From: an uncultured Bacteroidales bacterium
GTDB lineage: Bacteria; Bacteroidota; Bacteroidia; Bacteroidales; Coprobacteraceae
DNA: 38,339 nt
Assembly (NCBI GenBank): GCA_949297285.1
Contig: CASFRL010000155.1
Location: forward strand, 1 to 38,339
Reading direction: 5' to 3'
Of this stretch, positions 8,468 through 16,421 are shown piece by piece; position 1 is the stretch's first letter; every line of letters begins with the position of its first letter. The notes below the pieces were generated by a model. That model was not told where the DNA came from. It searched no databases and saw only the letters and a program-made list of their open reading frames with translations. The position numbers and the translations under genes are program-made.

Positions 8468-9454
8468 ATGGATAAGCGTAAGATTGCTATTGTTGCCGGC
8501 GGATATTCTTCGGAATTCCCTGTTTCGTTAAGAAGTGCGCAAGGCCTTTATTCGTTTATGGATAAAGAGCGTTACGACATACATATCGTAAAGTTGACCC
8601 ATGAAGAATGGTGGGTAGAATTGGCAAATGGAGAAACTTCGGAAATCGATAAAAACGATTTCAGTTTTGTAGAGGATGATCGGATTCGCCATTTTGATTT
8701 TGTTTATATTACGATACATGGAACTCCCGGAGAAGACGGACGGTTACAAGGCTATTTCGATATGATCGGGTTGCCTTATTCGACATGCAATGCCTTGGTT
8801 TCGGCAATGACATTCAACAAGTATGTATGTAACCGGTATCTGCATGCTTTTGGCATTCCTATTGCACGCTCGGTTGTGTTGCGAAGCGGACAGTCGATTT
8901 CGAATCAAGAGGTCATTGAACAAATCGGGTTGCCCTGTTTTATAAAACCCAATGTCGGAGGTTCGAGTTGCGGAACAACAAAAGTGAAAAACGAAGAAGA
9001 GATACAACCGGCCATAAAGAAAGCTTTTGAAGAAGGCGACGAAGTTATTGTCGAGGCATTTATGTCGGGAACGGAGGTTACGTGTGGATGCTATAAAACA
9101 AGAGAAAGAAGCGTTGTACTTCCCGTTACGGAGGTTGTGAGTAAAAATGAGTTTTTCGACTATGAAGCGAAATACACCTCTTCTAAAGTAAGAGAGATTA
9201 CTCCTGCCCGTCTATCGGAAGAGATGACGGCAAAAGTACAGGAACGAACCTCGTCGATATATGATATATTGGGCTGTAAAGGAATTATCCGGGCCGACTA
9301 TATCATTGTGGGAGAAGAACCTTATTTGTTAGAAGTAAATACGACTCCGGGCATGACCGAGACCAGTTTTATCCCTCAGCAGGTAAAAGTTGCCGGAATG
9401 GCCATGAAAGATGTTTTGACCGAGATTATTGAAAATGAAATGTTACGAAAATGA
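8468..9454 (+). CDS. ddl: D-alanine--D-alanine ligase
   Basis: Joins two D-alanines with ATP to make the dipeptide end of the peptidoglycan stem peptide; cytoplasmic. The 328-residue length is normal. Seen in order: an N-terminal Rossmann-like part (KIAIVAGGYSSEFPVSLRS), the hinge and fold signature TIHGTPGEDGRLQGYFDMIGLPYS, the ATP-grasp core with FIKPNVGGSSCGTTKV (binding lysine and omega-loop equivalents), and the metal-binding end LLEVNTTPGMTETSFIPQQ, which carries the conserved E-V-N-T-x-P-G-M-T. It lies 47 bases after the pseudouridine synthase and is probably in the same transcript as the PASTA gene. Confidence 0.96.
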   Translation: MDKRKIAIVAGGYSSEFPVSLRSAQGLYSFMDKERYDIHIVKLTHEEWWVELANGETSEIDKNDFSFVEDDRIRHFDFVYITIHGTPGEDGRLQGYFDMIGLPYSTCNALVSAMTFNKYVCNRYLHAFGIPIARSVVLRSGQSISNQEVIEQIGLPCFIKPNVGGSSCGTTKVKNEEEIQPAIKKAFEEGDEVIVEAFMSGTEVTCGCYKTRERSVVLPVTEVVSKNEFFDYEAKYTSSKVREITPARLSEEMTAKVQERTSSIYDILGCKGIIRADYIIVGEEPYLLEVNTTPGMTETSFIPQQVKVAGMAMKDVLTEIIENEMLRK

Positions 9455-9499
9455 CTGTTCTCAAAAGAGATTAGTCGTGTTCTGTAAAATAATAAAGTT

Positions 9500-10654
9500 A
9501 TGAAACAATTATTTGATTTTGACGAAATACGCCCTTTTTATGATGAAGAGATTCCTGACGTAGTCAAGTCACTCTCCAAGGAAGAACGGTTTCGGCATGC
9601 TTTAAAATTTATTGTTCCTGATGTAGATGCATTTTGTAAAGAAATGGAAAAATGCACTACGAAAAGAGATTTCCAAAAACGGTTGGCTATCCCGGCCTTA
9701 ATCAATTTGGCCAAACGTTCTACATCCGGAGTCGACATTAGTGGACTTGAGAACATATCACCGACAGGGAATTATATCTATATGTCAAATCATCGGGATA
9801 TTGTTTTAGATGCATCTTTCCTGAATTTAATGCTCGATGCCAACGGGTTTGAGACCAGCGAAGTGGCAATTGGCGATAATTTATTGGTGTATCCGTGGAT
9901 TTCAGATCTGGTACGGCTAAACAAATGCGTTATCGTAAACCGTAATGTTCTTCGCCGGCGTATGTTGGATGTTTCGCGACGTTTATCCAATTATATAAAT
10001 TTTGCTATAAAAATAAAGCATACCTCTTTGTGGATTGCTCAGCGAGAAGGGCGTTCCAAGAATTCAGAAGATCAAACTCAGGAAAGTGTCATTAAGATGT
10101 TGAATCTTGGAGGAGGAAGCGATTTGCTCACCAATATTAAAGACTTGAATATTGTCCCGGTTTCTATATCTTATGAATATGATCCGTGTGATTATCTGAA
10201 AGCCAGAGAATACCAGCTGAAGCGGGATGATCCTGAATATAAGAAATTGCCGCAAGATGACCTTTTCAGTATGGAAACCGGTATATGCGGATATAAAGGC
10301 CATATTCATTTTCATCTCTCATCGGTTATTAACAGCGACTTGGATAAATTAGATACGCAAGGTGAAACATCGAATGCATTGCACGGCATAACTCACACTA
10401 TCGATCAGGCCATACATTTAAATTATGTAATTTATCCCGGCAACTATGTCGCATATGATGAGTTTTTCCATACCGACCGGTTCTCAGATCGCTATTCTGC
10501 CGAGCAAAAGAGCCATTTTATGGATTATGTACAAAAGCAAATTGATAAGATCGATTTGCCGCAGAAAGATGAATCGTTCCTTCGTAAAAGAATTTTTGAG
10601 ATGTATTCTAATCCATTGAAAAATAAACTGATTGCACTTAACGAGATCTCCTGA
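9500..10654 (+). CDS. PlsC-like 1-acyl-glycerol-3-phosphate acyltransferase family protein
   Basis: A 384-residue protein containing the acyltransferase motif NHRDIVLD (HxxxxD form) at about residues 97-104 and a downstream WIAQREGRSKNS segment equivalent to the FPEGTRS substrate-binding motif. Members of this superfamily move acyl chains to glycerol-phosphate or to lipid A-type acceptors. The protein is longer than E. coli PlsC (about 245 residues) and has no clear membrane helix, so it is a Bacteroidota-type variant whose acceptor is not certain. It starts 45 bases after ddl and closes this plus-strand run. Confidence 0.82.
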   Translation: MKQLFDFDEIRPFYDEEIPDVVKSLSKEERFRHALKFIVPDVDAFCKEMEKCTTKRDFQKRLAIPALINLAKRSTSGVDISGLENISPTGNYIYMSNHRDIVLDASFLNLMLDANGFETSEVAIGDNLLVYPWISDLVRLNKCVIVNRNVLRRRMLDVSRRLSNYINFAIKIKHTSLWIAQREGRSKNSEDQTQESVIKMLNLGGGSDLLTNIKDLNIVPVSISYEYDPCDYLKAREYQLKRDDPEYKKLPQDDLFSMETGICGYKGHIHFHLSSVINSDLDKLDTQGETSNALHGITHTIDQAIHLNYVIYPGNYVAYDEFFHTDRFSDRYSAEQKSHFMDYVQKQIDKIDLPQKDESFLRKRIFEMYSNPLKNKLIALNEIS

Positions 10655-10678
10655 ATGTAAAAAATTCCGAAGTCGTTT

Positions 10679-10707
10679 TTGTTTGTTAAGAAAGATTCAT
10701 ATATTTG
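10679..10707 (+). promoter_or_regulatory. Candidate promoter of an intergenic RNA
   Basis: TTG at 10679-10681 and TATATTTG at 10700-10707, separated by 18 bases, one short of the usual spacing. It lies in a convergent gap where no protein gene starts, so it would drive an RNA. Confidence 0.45.
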
Positions 10708-10717
10708 TATAAATAAA

Positions 10718-10918
10718 ATGCTGTTTTTATTCGGGGGCTTATGTAGCAGAATATAAAATAGCATATAAAAATATAGTTTTTCAGATCTGTCGTCTCAGAT
10801 AAGTTTAGTTGTTTTCAGGATGTGAATCCATCAAAACATATTATTTTTTTACTCTTAGACACCTTATAAAGAATAGTGAAATTGGCTCTGGACTTCGGAT
10901 CTGAAAAACTTTTTTTTT
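10718..10918 (+). ncRNA. Candidate structured small RNA with intrinsic terminator (unassigned; 6S-like architecture)
   Basis: In the convergent gap, a 13-base arm AGTTTTTCAGATC (10775-10787) pairs perfectly with 10898-10910 and is followed at once by a long T run (to 10918). Inside, GTCT plus AAG (10792-10803) can pair with CTTAGAC (10854-10860), and a nested hairpin GTTTT/AAAAC (10811-10815, 10833-10837) with GGAT/ATCC is capped by a GTGA tetraloop (10822-10825). A further 5' stem pairs 10718-10727 with 10755-10764. A promoter sits at 10679-10707. A long closing stem, a large asymmetric bubble (10861-10897) and an apical stem recall 6S RNA. I cannot confirm that family; it could instead be only a large bidirectional terminator. 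Confidence 0.5.
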
Positions 10919-10939
10919 ACAAAAACAATTCTTGTCGCG

Positions 10940-11551
10940 TTACCAAATCAGGTCGCCTTTCCCTTCTCGGATAATGACGGCGTCATCTTCGCTGCAATCG
11001 ACAATAGTCGAAGCATCTATTCCGCCATAACCACCATTGATGACAATATCTACATCATTCTCATATTTCTCTGCAATAAGTTCCGGGTCGGTAGTATATT
11101 CAAGAATCTCATCTTCATCTCTCACCGAGGTCGTTAATACCGGATTCCCTAATTGATATACGATTTCCCGAATTATACTGTTGTCCGGGATACGTATTCC
11201 CACAGTTTTGCGGTTTTTGTAAATTTTCGGCAAATTAGAGTGGGTCGGTAAAATGAACGTAAAGGGACCCGGCAAATTCTTTTTCATCAATTTAAAATGT
11301 TCATTGCTTACTTTGGCATATTGACTGATATTGCTGAGATCATAACAGATGATAGAAAGATTGGCTTTTTGAGGGTTGATGCCTTTTAACCGGCAGATTC
11401 GCTCAACGGCACGGACATTAAGCGCATCGCATCCGATAGCATATACCGTATCGGTCGGGTATACGATGAGCCCTCCATCTTTGAGCACATCGACGACCTT
11501 GCTTATTTCCTTAGGATTCGGATTCTCCGGATATATTCTGATAATTTCCAT
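10940..11551 (-). CDS. Sua5/YciO/YrdC family protein (putative threonylcarbamoyl-AMP synthase)
   Basis: A 203-residue single-domain YrdC-fold protein. The family makes threonylcarbamoyl-AMP from threonine, bicarbonate and ATP for the t6A modification of tRNA. Visible motifs: GGLIVYPTDTVYAIGCDALN, RICRLKGINPQKANLSIICYDLSNISQYAKV, LPGPFTFILP and TVGIRIPDN. The stretch after the KG-N segment (LSIICYDLS..S.YA) looks more like the YciO subgroup than E. coli YrdC, so the synthase activity is probable rather than certain. It lies 52 bases after kdpE on the same strand and probably shares its transcript. Confidence 0.85.
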   Translation of the reverse strand: MEIIRIYPENPNPKEISKVVDVLKDGGLIVYPTDTVYAIGCDALNVRAVERICRLKGINPQKANLSIICYDLSNISQYAKVSNEHFKLMKKNLPGPFTFILPTHSNLPKIYKNRKTVGIRIPDNSIIREIVYQLGNPVLTTSVRDEDEILEYTTDPELIAEKYENDVDIVINGGYGGIDASTIVDCSEDDAVIIREGKGDLIW

Positions 11552-11603
11552 GATATGAAGTTGTATTGTGGTGTTAATCGTGTTTTATGCGTTAAAAACT
11601 CCG

Positions 11604-12296
11604 TTATTTCGGTTGTTCATTGAACCGGTATCCTATTCCCGATTCGGTAAGGATAAATGTCGGAAACGACGGATCATTTTCAATCTTTTTCCGTAACTGG
11701 CCTATAAAAACCCGCAAATATTGAGGCTGACTCTGGTAAGCCATGCCCCAGACCTCTTTCAAAATATATTGATGAGTCAGCACTTTCCCGGCATTCTGGG
11801 CCATAAGAGCTAAGATCGAGAATTCGGTGCTGGTCAGTTTTATCACATCTCCTCTTTTCTTGACACAATGGTTCAATAAATCGATACTTAAATCACCGAA
11901 AGAGAGTGTCGCCGATTGTTCTTTTTCGTCGCGGATAGAGCGCATGGCCGACCGTATGCGGGCTAATAATTCTCCGTTATGGAATGGCTTGGTCAAGTAA
12001 TCGTTTGCCCCCGAGTCGAGAGCCTTGACGATCTCTTCTTCATGAGTCCGGGCCGATAAAATAATAATCGGATTCTTATACCATTCGCGCAATTTCCGTA
12101 AAACCGATTGTCCGTCTTCATCCGGCAATCCGAGGTCGAGGATAATCAGCATCGGAGAGTGCATGGCGGCCGTGGTCAATCCCTCTTTGGCGTTCGATGC
12201 AACCAATACTTTATATTTGCTCATTTCTAAAGTAATGCTTAGCAAACGTCGTATCTGCACTTCGTCATCGATAATAAGTATGCTGTTATTTTCCAT
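11604..12296 (-). CDS. kdpE: KdpE-like response regulator (OmpR/PhoB family)
   Basis: A 230-residue regulator. The receiver domain (about 1-120) has the acidic pair D10/D11, phosphorylation site Asp54 in LIILDLGLPDEDG, Ser/Thr in IILSARTHE and Lys in DYLTKPF. The C-terminal winged helix (about 130-228) has the OmpR-type ending QYLRVFIGQLRKKIE and ESGIGYRF. Its start lies 10 bases after the stop of the KdpD-type kinase, so the two form a pair. KdpE normally activates the KdpFABC potassium pump when potassium is scarce. No kdpFABC gene is in the window, so its target lies elsewhere. Confidence 0.93.
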   Translation of the reverse strand: MENNSILIIDDEVQIRRLLSITLEMSKYKVLVASNAKEGLTTAAMHSPMLIILDLGLPDEDGQSVLRKLREWYKNPIIILSARTHEEEIVKALDSGANDYLTKPFHNGELLARIRSAMRSIRDEKEQSATLSFGDLSIDLLNHCVKKRGDVIKLTSTEFSILALMAQNAGKVLTHQYILKEVWGMAYQSQPQYLRVFIGQLRKKIENDPSFPTFILTESGIGYRFNEQPK

Positions 12297-12306
12297 ATCC
12301 GTAAAA

Positions 12307-14949
12307 TTAAAAATTGCCTATCATTGGTAATTTACTGGGGATCATGATCGATATGCAGGCACCTTTCCCCGGTACATTCTCCGCTTTCACCTGTCCTTTG
12401 TGCATATCTATATATCCTTTGACAATAGAAAGTCCGAGCCCCGATCCGCCAGTAATACCGGTCTCTCCCCGGTAGAATTTATTGAAAATATACGGTAGGT
12501 CTTTCGGCGCAAAACCTGCCCCGTAATCGGTGACAGACATATAAAAATTTTCTCCGTCATGATAAAAATCCAATTCGATCGGCGTGTGCGACGGTACATA
12601 AACCGTAATGTTATACAGAAGGTTGTACAAAACCTGCTCGATAAGGCCGAAATCGATATATACCAAAGGCATATTGTCCGGAATGTTGATAACCAGATCA
12701 TACTCTTTTAGTTCATTTTTGAGCAATCCCGTAGCAGAATAGATCAGGTCATGTACGTCATGCCAATCGAAATGGGGCGAAAGTCTTCCCGAATCCAGTC
12801 GCGACATACTGAGCAAATTTTCAATAAGTCTATGCAATCTTTGGGCTGCGGTATAAATCTCTTCTCCGATCTCTTTGCTCATGCCGCTTTCTATCTCTTT
12901 CAAAGTCTCCGAAGCAGAAAGGATTGAAGTCACAGGAATACGCAATTCGTGAGAGATCGAATTGAAAAGCGTCTTGTACAATCTGTCCGATTCACTTAAT
13001 ACCAATGCCTCTCGAGCCATATCATTTAGATATTCTCGTTCGAGGGCATTGGAAATCTGTCGTTTTAGCGTCAGCCAGAGAAGCTCTTCTTCTGCGTCGA
13101 ATAGTTTTTTGAATTCGAGAACTACAACACCCATTTTCATTTTCAGATTGTCGAGAGGGTAGAATGTCCGAGTCTCGTTCATATAATTTTCGGTCGATTT
13201 CCCCGCCTGTTTTTCTTTTTCGAACACCCATTCGGCAACCTTGAACTCACTTTCGGTAGGCGTAAAATCGCTATGGGGAGTAACCGAATTGCTTAATTCG
13301 TCTTGGTTGTTCTTTAAAATAAATGCACATTGAAGTTTGAAACTGTCATGAATCGCTTTGGCCGATATTTCGAGAATCGAGTCGATACCGCTTGCCGTAC
13401 TGAGATGTTTTGAAAAATTGAACATCGTGTTGGATATCTGTTCTCTTCGCCGACTTTGCTGTTGCTGATCTTTCAATCGGGTAGTCAACATGATGTTAAT
13501 GAACGGGATTGCCAAAAACATGATAAATTGCAGCCAGTCATCGGGCGTAGAAAAATCTAATTTCCCATAGGGGGCCGTAAAAAATATGTCGAATATCCCT
13601 ACGCTTAACAAAGCAGATAAAAGAATCGGGCCGATTGAAAAATAAATTGTTTGTAACAATAATACAATCAGCAAAATATATCCGGAAGAGACTTCGCTTA
13701 TCGTTCCGATGAACGGACTTAGCAGCATGGCCGCAGATAGGGTAATGATTGCCGATTTTACATAATTCCCTATGGACGTATTGAATCCGGAGGTGTTTAG
13801 TCTGAAGAATTTCTTCTTCCGTTTAAGAATACTCTCATTCGAAAGAATATATATATCGATGTTTTTACATTTAGAGATAAGCCTGTCCAGTTTACTTCGC
13901 CGGAAGATACGTTTCAAGTATCGTTCGTCCGGGAGCCTTTCAAGAATAAGGTGCGTGATTTTCTCGATGCGGATGACATCCAGCATTCCGGAAACCCAGT
14001 CTTCTCCTGACGATCTTATGACGAACACCCCTAATCGGTGAGCCATACCGATGTTTTTGTTGAGCTGCTCTTGTTCCCGGTTGGTCAGGCGTCCGGTAGA
14101 ATCGAAATAGACGGCATAGAGAGGAACCCCTAAAGTATAGGATAAATTTTTAGACCTCCGTATGAAACTTTCCATATGAGGGCTTTCGTTGATCGAAATC
14201 AATAATTTTACACCGGTAATCGTGTCTTCCTGCATATGACGTTCATACAGATACTGGCGTTGTTTTTCATTTCTCCGGAATGACATCATTTGCTTGCAAA
14301 GGCGTTGCAGCAGATGTAGGTTCTTGACCGAGAAGAATACTTTCCGGGAATGTTCATCTAAATGATATTGGTCGGAATAGATGCGTTCTTCGAGAAACCG
14401 GTTGGCGATTTCTTGAGGCGAAGCATCGACATAATGGACTTTTTGGGCAAGTTCGAATAGAATATCCGGAATTGTACATTCCGGTTGGTATCCGATGCTT
14501 TCTTGGATCGAAAAAGCCTTGCTTTCCAACTGCAATACATTGAGCGTAGTGTATACCTGTATCCCGTCATCGAGCAGCTCTTCTATATCTTGATAACGAT
14601 GTTTGTGTCGACTGTCGTCGGGATTGAGATGTGCGATTTCGTCGACCAAGACAATCTGCGGATCACGTTTAAATATATAATCGAGATTTATCTCTCCGTT
14701 TTCCTTTAAAGGAATCTGTTCTATCTGGGAGGCCAGCCGTTCTATCTCTTCGTCGCCATGCGAATTGTAATTGGCCAGTACCACATCAACTCCTTCTTTC
14801 ATCATTCGGATACCTTCTTCCAGCATCAGGTGGGTTTTTCCTACTCCCATACACATCCCGAAGAACAAGGTCAATTGCCCTTTCGTTTTCTGTCCGGAGT
14901 TGAGTAGCCCGGCTCTTTTTTGAGATTTGAACCGAAAGACTTTATTCAT
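12307..14949 (-). CDS. kdpD: KdpD-like sensor histidine kinase, full length
   Basis: An 880-residue inner-membrane sensor with all KdpD parts in order: the N-terminal KdpD domain with Walker A-like GMCMGVGKT (31-39) and IVLVDEIAHLN, a universal-stress-protein-like domain (about 250-370), four close membrane helices of the DUF4118 type (about 395-495), a GAF-like linker (about 510-640), the HisKA domain with His667 in SISHELRIPV, and the ATPase domain with N and G boxes (GAGFAPKDLPYIFNKFYRG, GGSGLGLSIVKGYI). It senses potassium or turgor and phosphorylates KdpE. Many Bacteroidota carry a split version; this one is unsplit. Its transcript continues into kdpE and the Sua5-like gene. Confidence 0.94.
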   Translation of the reverse strand: MNKVFRFKSQKRAGLLNSGQKTKGQLTLFFGMCMGVGKTHLMLEEGIRMMKEGVDVVLANYNSHGDEEIERLASQIEQIPLKENGEINLDYIFKRDPQIVLVDEIAHLNPDDSRHKHRYQDIEELLDDGIQVYTTLNVLQLESKAFSIQESIGYQPECTIPDILFELAQKVHYVDASPQEIANRFLEERIYSDQYHLDEHSRKVFFSVKNLHLLQRLCKQMMSFRRNEKQRQYLYERHMQEDTITGVKLLISINESPHMESFIRRSKNLSYTLGVPLYAVYFDSTGRLTNREQEQLNKNIGMAHRLGVFVIRSSGEDWVSGMLDVIRIEKITHLILERLPDERYLKRIFRRSKLDRLISKCKNIDIYILSNESILKRKKKFFRLNTSGFNTSIGNYVKSAIITLSAAMLLSPFIGTISEVSSGYILLIVLLLQTIYFSIGPILLSALLSVGIFDIFFTAPYGKLDFSTPDDWLQFIMFLAIPFINIMLTTRLKDQQQQSRRREQISNTMFNFSKHLSTASGIDSILEISAKAIHDSFKLQCAFILKNNQDELSNSVTPHSDFTPTESEFKVAEWVFEKEKQAGKSTENYMNETRTFYPLDNLKMKMGVVVLEFKKLFDAEEELLWLTLKRQISNALEREYLNDMAREALVLSESDRLYKTLFNSISHELRIPVTSILSASETLKEIESGMSKEIGEEIYTAAQRLHRLIENLLSMSRLDSGRLSPHFDWHDVHDLIYSATGLLKNELKEYDLVINIPDNMPLVYIDFGLIEQVLYNLLYNITVYVPSHTPIELDFYHDGENFYMSVTDYGAGFAPKDLPYIFNKFYRGETGITGGSGLGLSIVKGYIDMHKGQVKAENVPGKGACISIMIPSKLPMIGNF

Positions 14950-15074
14950 AGTTGGAAGAGTTGTTTTTATATCCGAATATTTAACAAAATAAAAGAAGAT
15001 CTTCGATCTCTCAAAATAATAGAAAAGAAATGTGCCGTTTTTTTTAGATTTGGTTTAAAATCATGGGTCTCAAC

Positions 15075-15118
15075 AATAAACGGCGGTATCTATATGATGA
15101 CAGATACCGCCGTTTATT
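15075..15118 (-). terminator. Terminator hairpin after ribBA
   Basis: A perfect 17-base inverted repeat, AATAAACGGCGGTATCT at 15075-15091 and its complement at 15102-15118, with a 10-base loop, lies 21 bases past the ribBA stop. The minus-strand exit (GTTTATTGTTG) is moderately T-rich. As it lies between two minus-strand genes, it should end the lptF/G-ribBA transcript ahead of kdpD. Confidence 0.75.
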
Positions 15119-15138
15119 ATGGAAGCCTCTTGTAAAAA

Positions 15139-16356
15139 TTATTCTATTTTATGAAGGTCGTGTCCCATGCGGTCTTTTTTGGTTTTCATATAAAATATGT
15201 TGTACGGATTAGGCTCTACTTCAATGGGGACATTTTCTACGATTTCCAGTCCATACCCTTTCAATCCGATTCGTTTTATCGGATTATTGGTTATTAATCT
15301 CATTTTGCTCACGCCTAATTCGCGCAGGATATTGGCGCCCACTCCGTAGTCCCGTTCATCGGCTTTAAACCCGAGATGAAGATTGGCATCTACCGTGTCT
15401 AATCCTTCCTCCTGCAATTTGTAAGCTTTTATTTTGTTCATAAGACCTATTCCCCGGCCTTCTTGGTTCATGTATACGATGACACCTTTTCCCTCTTTTT
15501 CGATCATTTCCATGGCCCGGTGCAATTGTTCCCCGCACTCGCACCGTTTCGATCCGAAAATGTCTCCGGTCATACAAGAAGAATGCACCCGTACCAATAT
15601 CGGTTCGCCCGGTTCCCATTTCCCCTTTATCAATGCAATGTGTTCGAGTCCGTTCGAAACTTGACGGAAAGGAATCAGCCTGAAATGTCCGTATGCCGTA
15701 GGCATATCTACTTCCACCCCTTTTTCTACGATCGATTCTTCTCTCAGCCGGTAAGCGATAAGGTCTTTGATGCAGATGATTTTTATCCCGAATTTTTTGG
15801 ATACCTCCATCAACTGCGGAAGCCGTGCCATGGTGCCATCTTCATTGATAATTTCGATCAATGCTCCTGCCGGATATAATCCGGCCAGACGGGCTAAGTC
15901 TACGGCAGCTTCGGTATGTCCCGATCTGCGCAATACCCCTCTGGATCGGGCGCGGAGCGGGTTTACATGTCCCGGACGTCCTAAATCCGTCGGTTTGGTG
16001 TTCGGGTCGGCTAATGCCCGGATGGTTTCGGCTCTGTCGAACATGGAAACGCCGGTCGTGCATCCTCCACCTAATTTATCGACCGTTATGGTAAATGGAG
16101 TTTCGTGTATCGAGGTGTTATTTACTACCTGCATGTTCAAGTCTAACTCTTCACAGCGTTCCTCGGTTATCGGTGCACATAAGACACCCCGTCCGTGGGT
16201 AAGCATGAAGTTGACCTTTTCCGGAGTGATTTTTTCGGCTGCAATAATGAAATCACCTTCATTTTCGCGATCTTCATCATCGACGACAATAATAAATTTT
16301 CCTTCCCGGAAATCCTCTATTGCCTCTTCTATTGTATTCAACTTTATTTCAGTCAT
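15139..16356 (-). CDS. ribBA: Bifunctional 3,4-dihydroxy-2-butanone-4-phosphate synthase / GTP cyclohydrolase II
   Basis: A 405-residue fusion that supplies both precursors of riboflavin. The N-terminal half (about 1-205, RibB) contains [16 protein letters not shown] for ribulose-5-phosphate and metal binding and [16 protein letters not shown]. The C-terminal half (about 210-400, RibA) contains the zinc cysteines in [19 protein letters not shown], the catalytic segment NQEGRGIGL and the arginine-rich [19 protein letters not shown]. Both halves look intact. It follows the LptF/G-type permease by 65 bases on the same strand; a short hairpin (TTCCGG 16374-16379 with CCGGAA 16391-16396) sits in that gap. 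Confidence 0.97.
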   Translation of the reverse strand: MTEIKLNTIEEAIEDFREGKFIIVVDDEDRENEGDFIIAAEKITPEKVNFMLTHGRGVLCAPITEERCEELDLNMQVVNNTSIHETPFTITVDKLGGGCTTGVSMFDRAETIRALADPNTKPTDLGRPGHVNPLRARSRGVLRRSGHTEAAVDLARLAGLYPAGALIEIINEDGTMARLPQLMEVSKKFGIKIICIKDLIAYRLREESIVEKGVEVDMPTAYGHFRLIPFRQVSNGLEHIALIKGKWEPGEPILVRVHSSCMTGDIFGSKRCECGEQLHRAMEMIEKEGKGVIVYMNQEGRGIGLMNKIKAYKLQEEGLDTVDANLHLGFKADERDYGVGANILRELGVSKMRLITNNPIKRIGLKGYGLEIVENVPIEVEPNPYNIFYMKTKKDRMGHDLHKIE

Positions 16357-16421
16357 AACTTTTATATTTAGTATTCCGGATAGACTGCTCCCGGAACAGT
16401 TGGATTAAAAAATATTTGAAA

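Noticed and set aside
10718..10918. tmRNA or SRP RNA in the convergent gap
   Set aside because: Too short for tmRNA and no tRNA-like ends; the SRP Alu/S-domain signature (GGTCAGG...GGAA...AGCAG) is absent.
15767..16408. Plus-strand open frame of 213 codons opposite ribBA
   Set aside because: It lies antisense to an intact, strongly recognised enzyme, and its translation is low-complexity Ser/Arg-rich with no motif.
16357..16421. FMN riboswitch ahead of ribBA
   Set aside because: The gap is only 65 bases and shows a single short hairpin; the conserved FMN aptamer segments (AGGGGCGGGG-like start) are absent.
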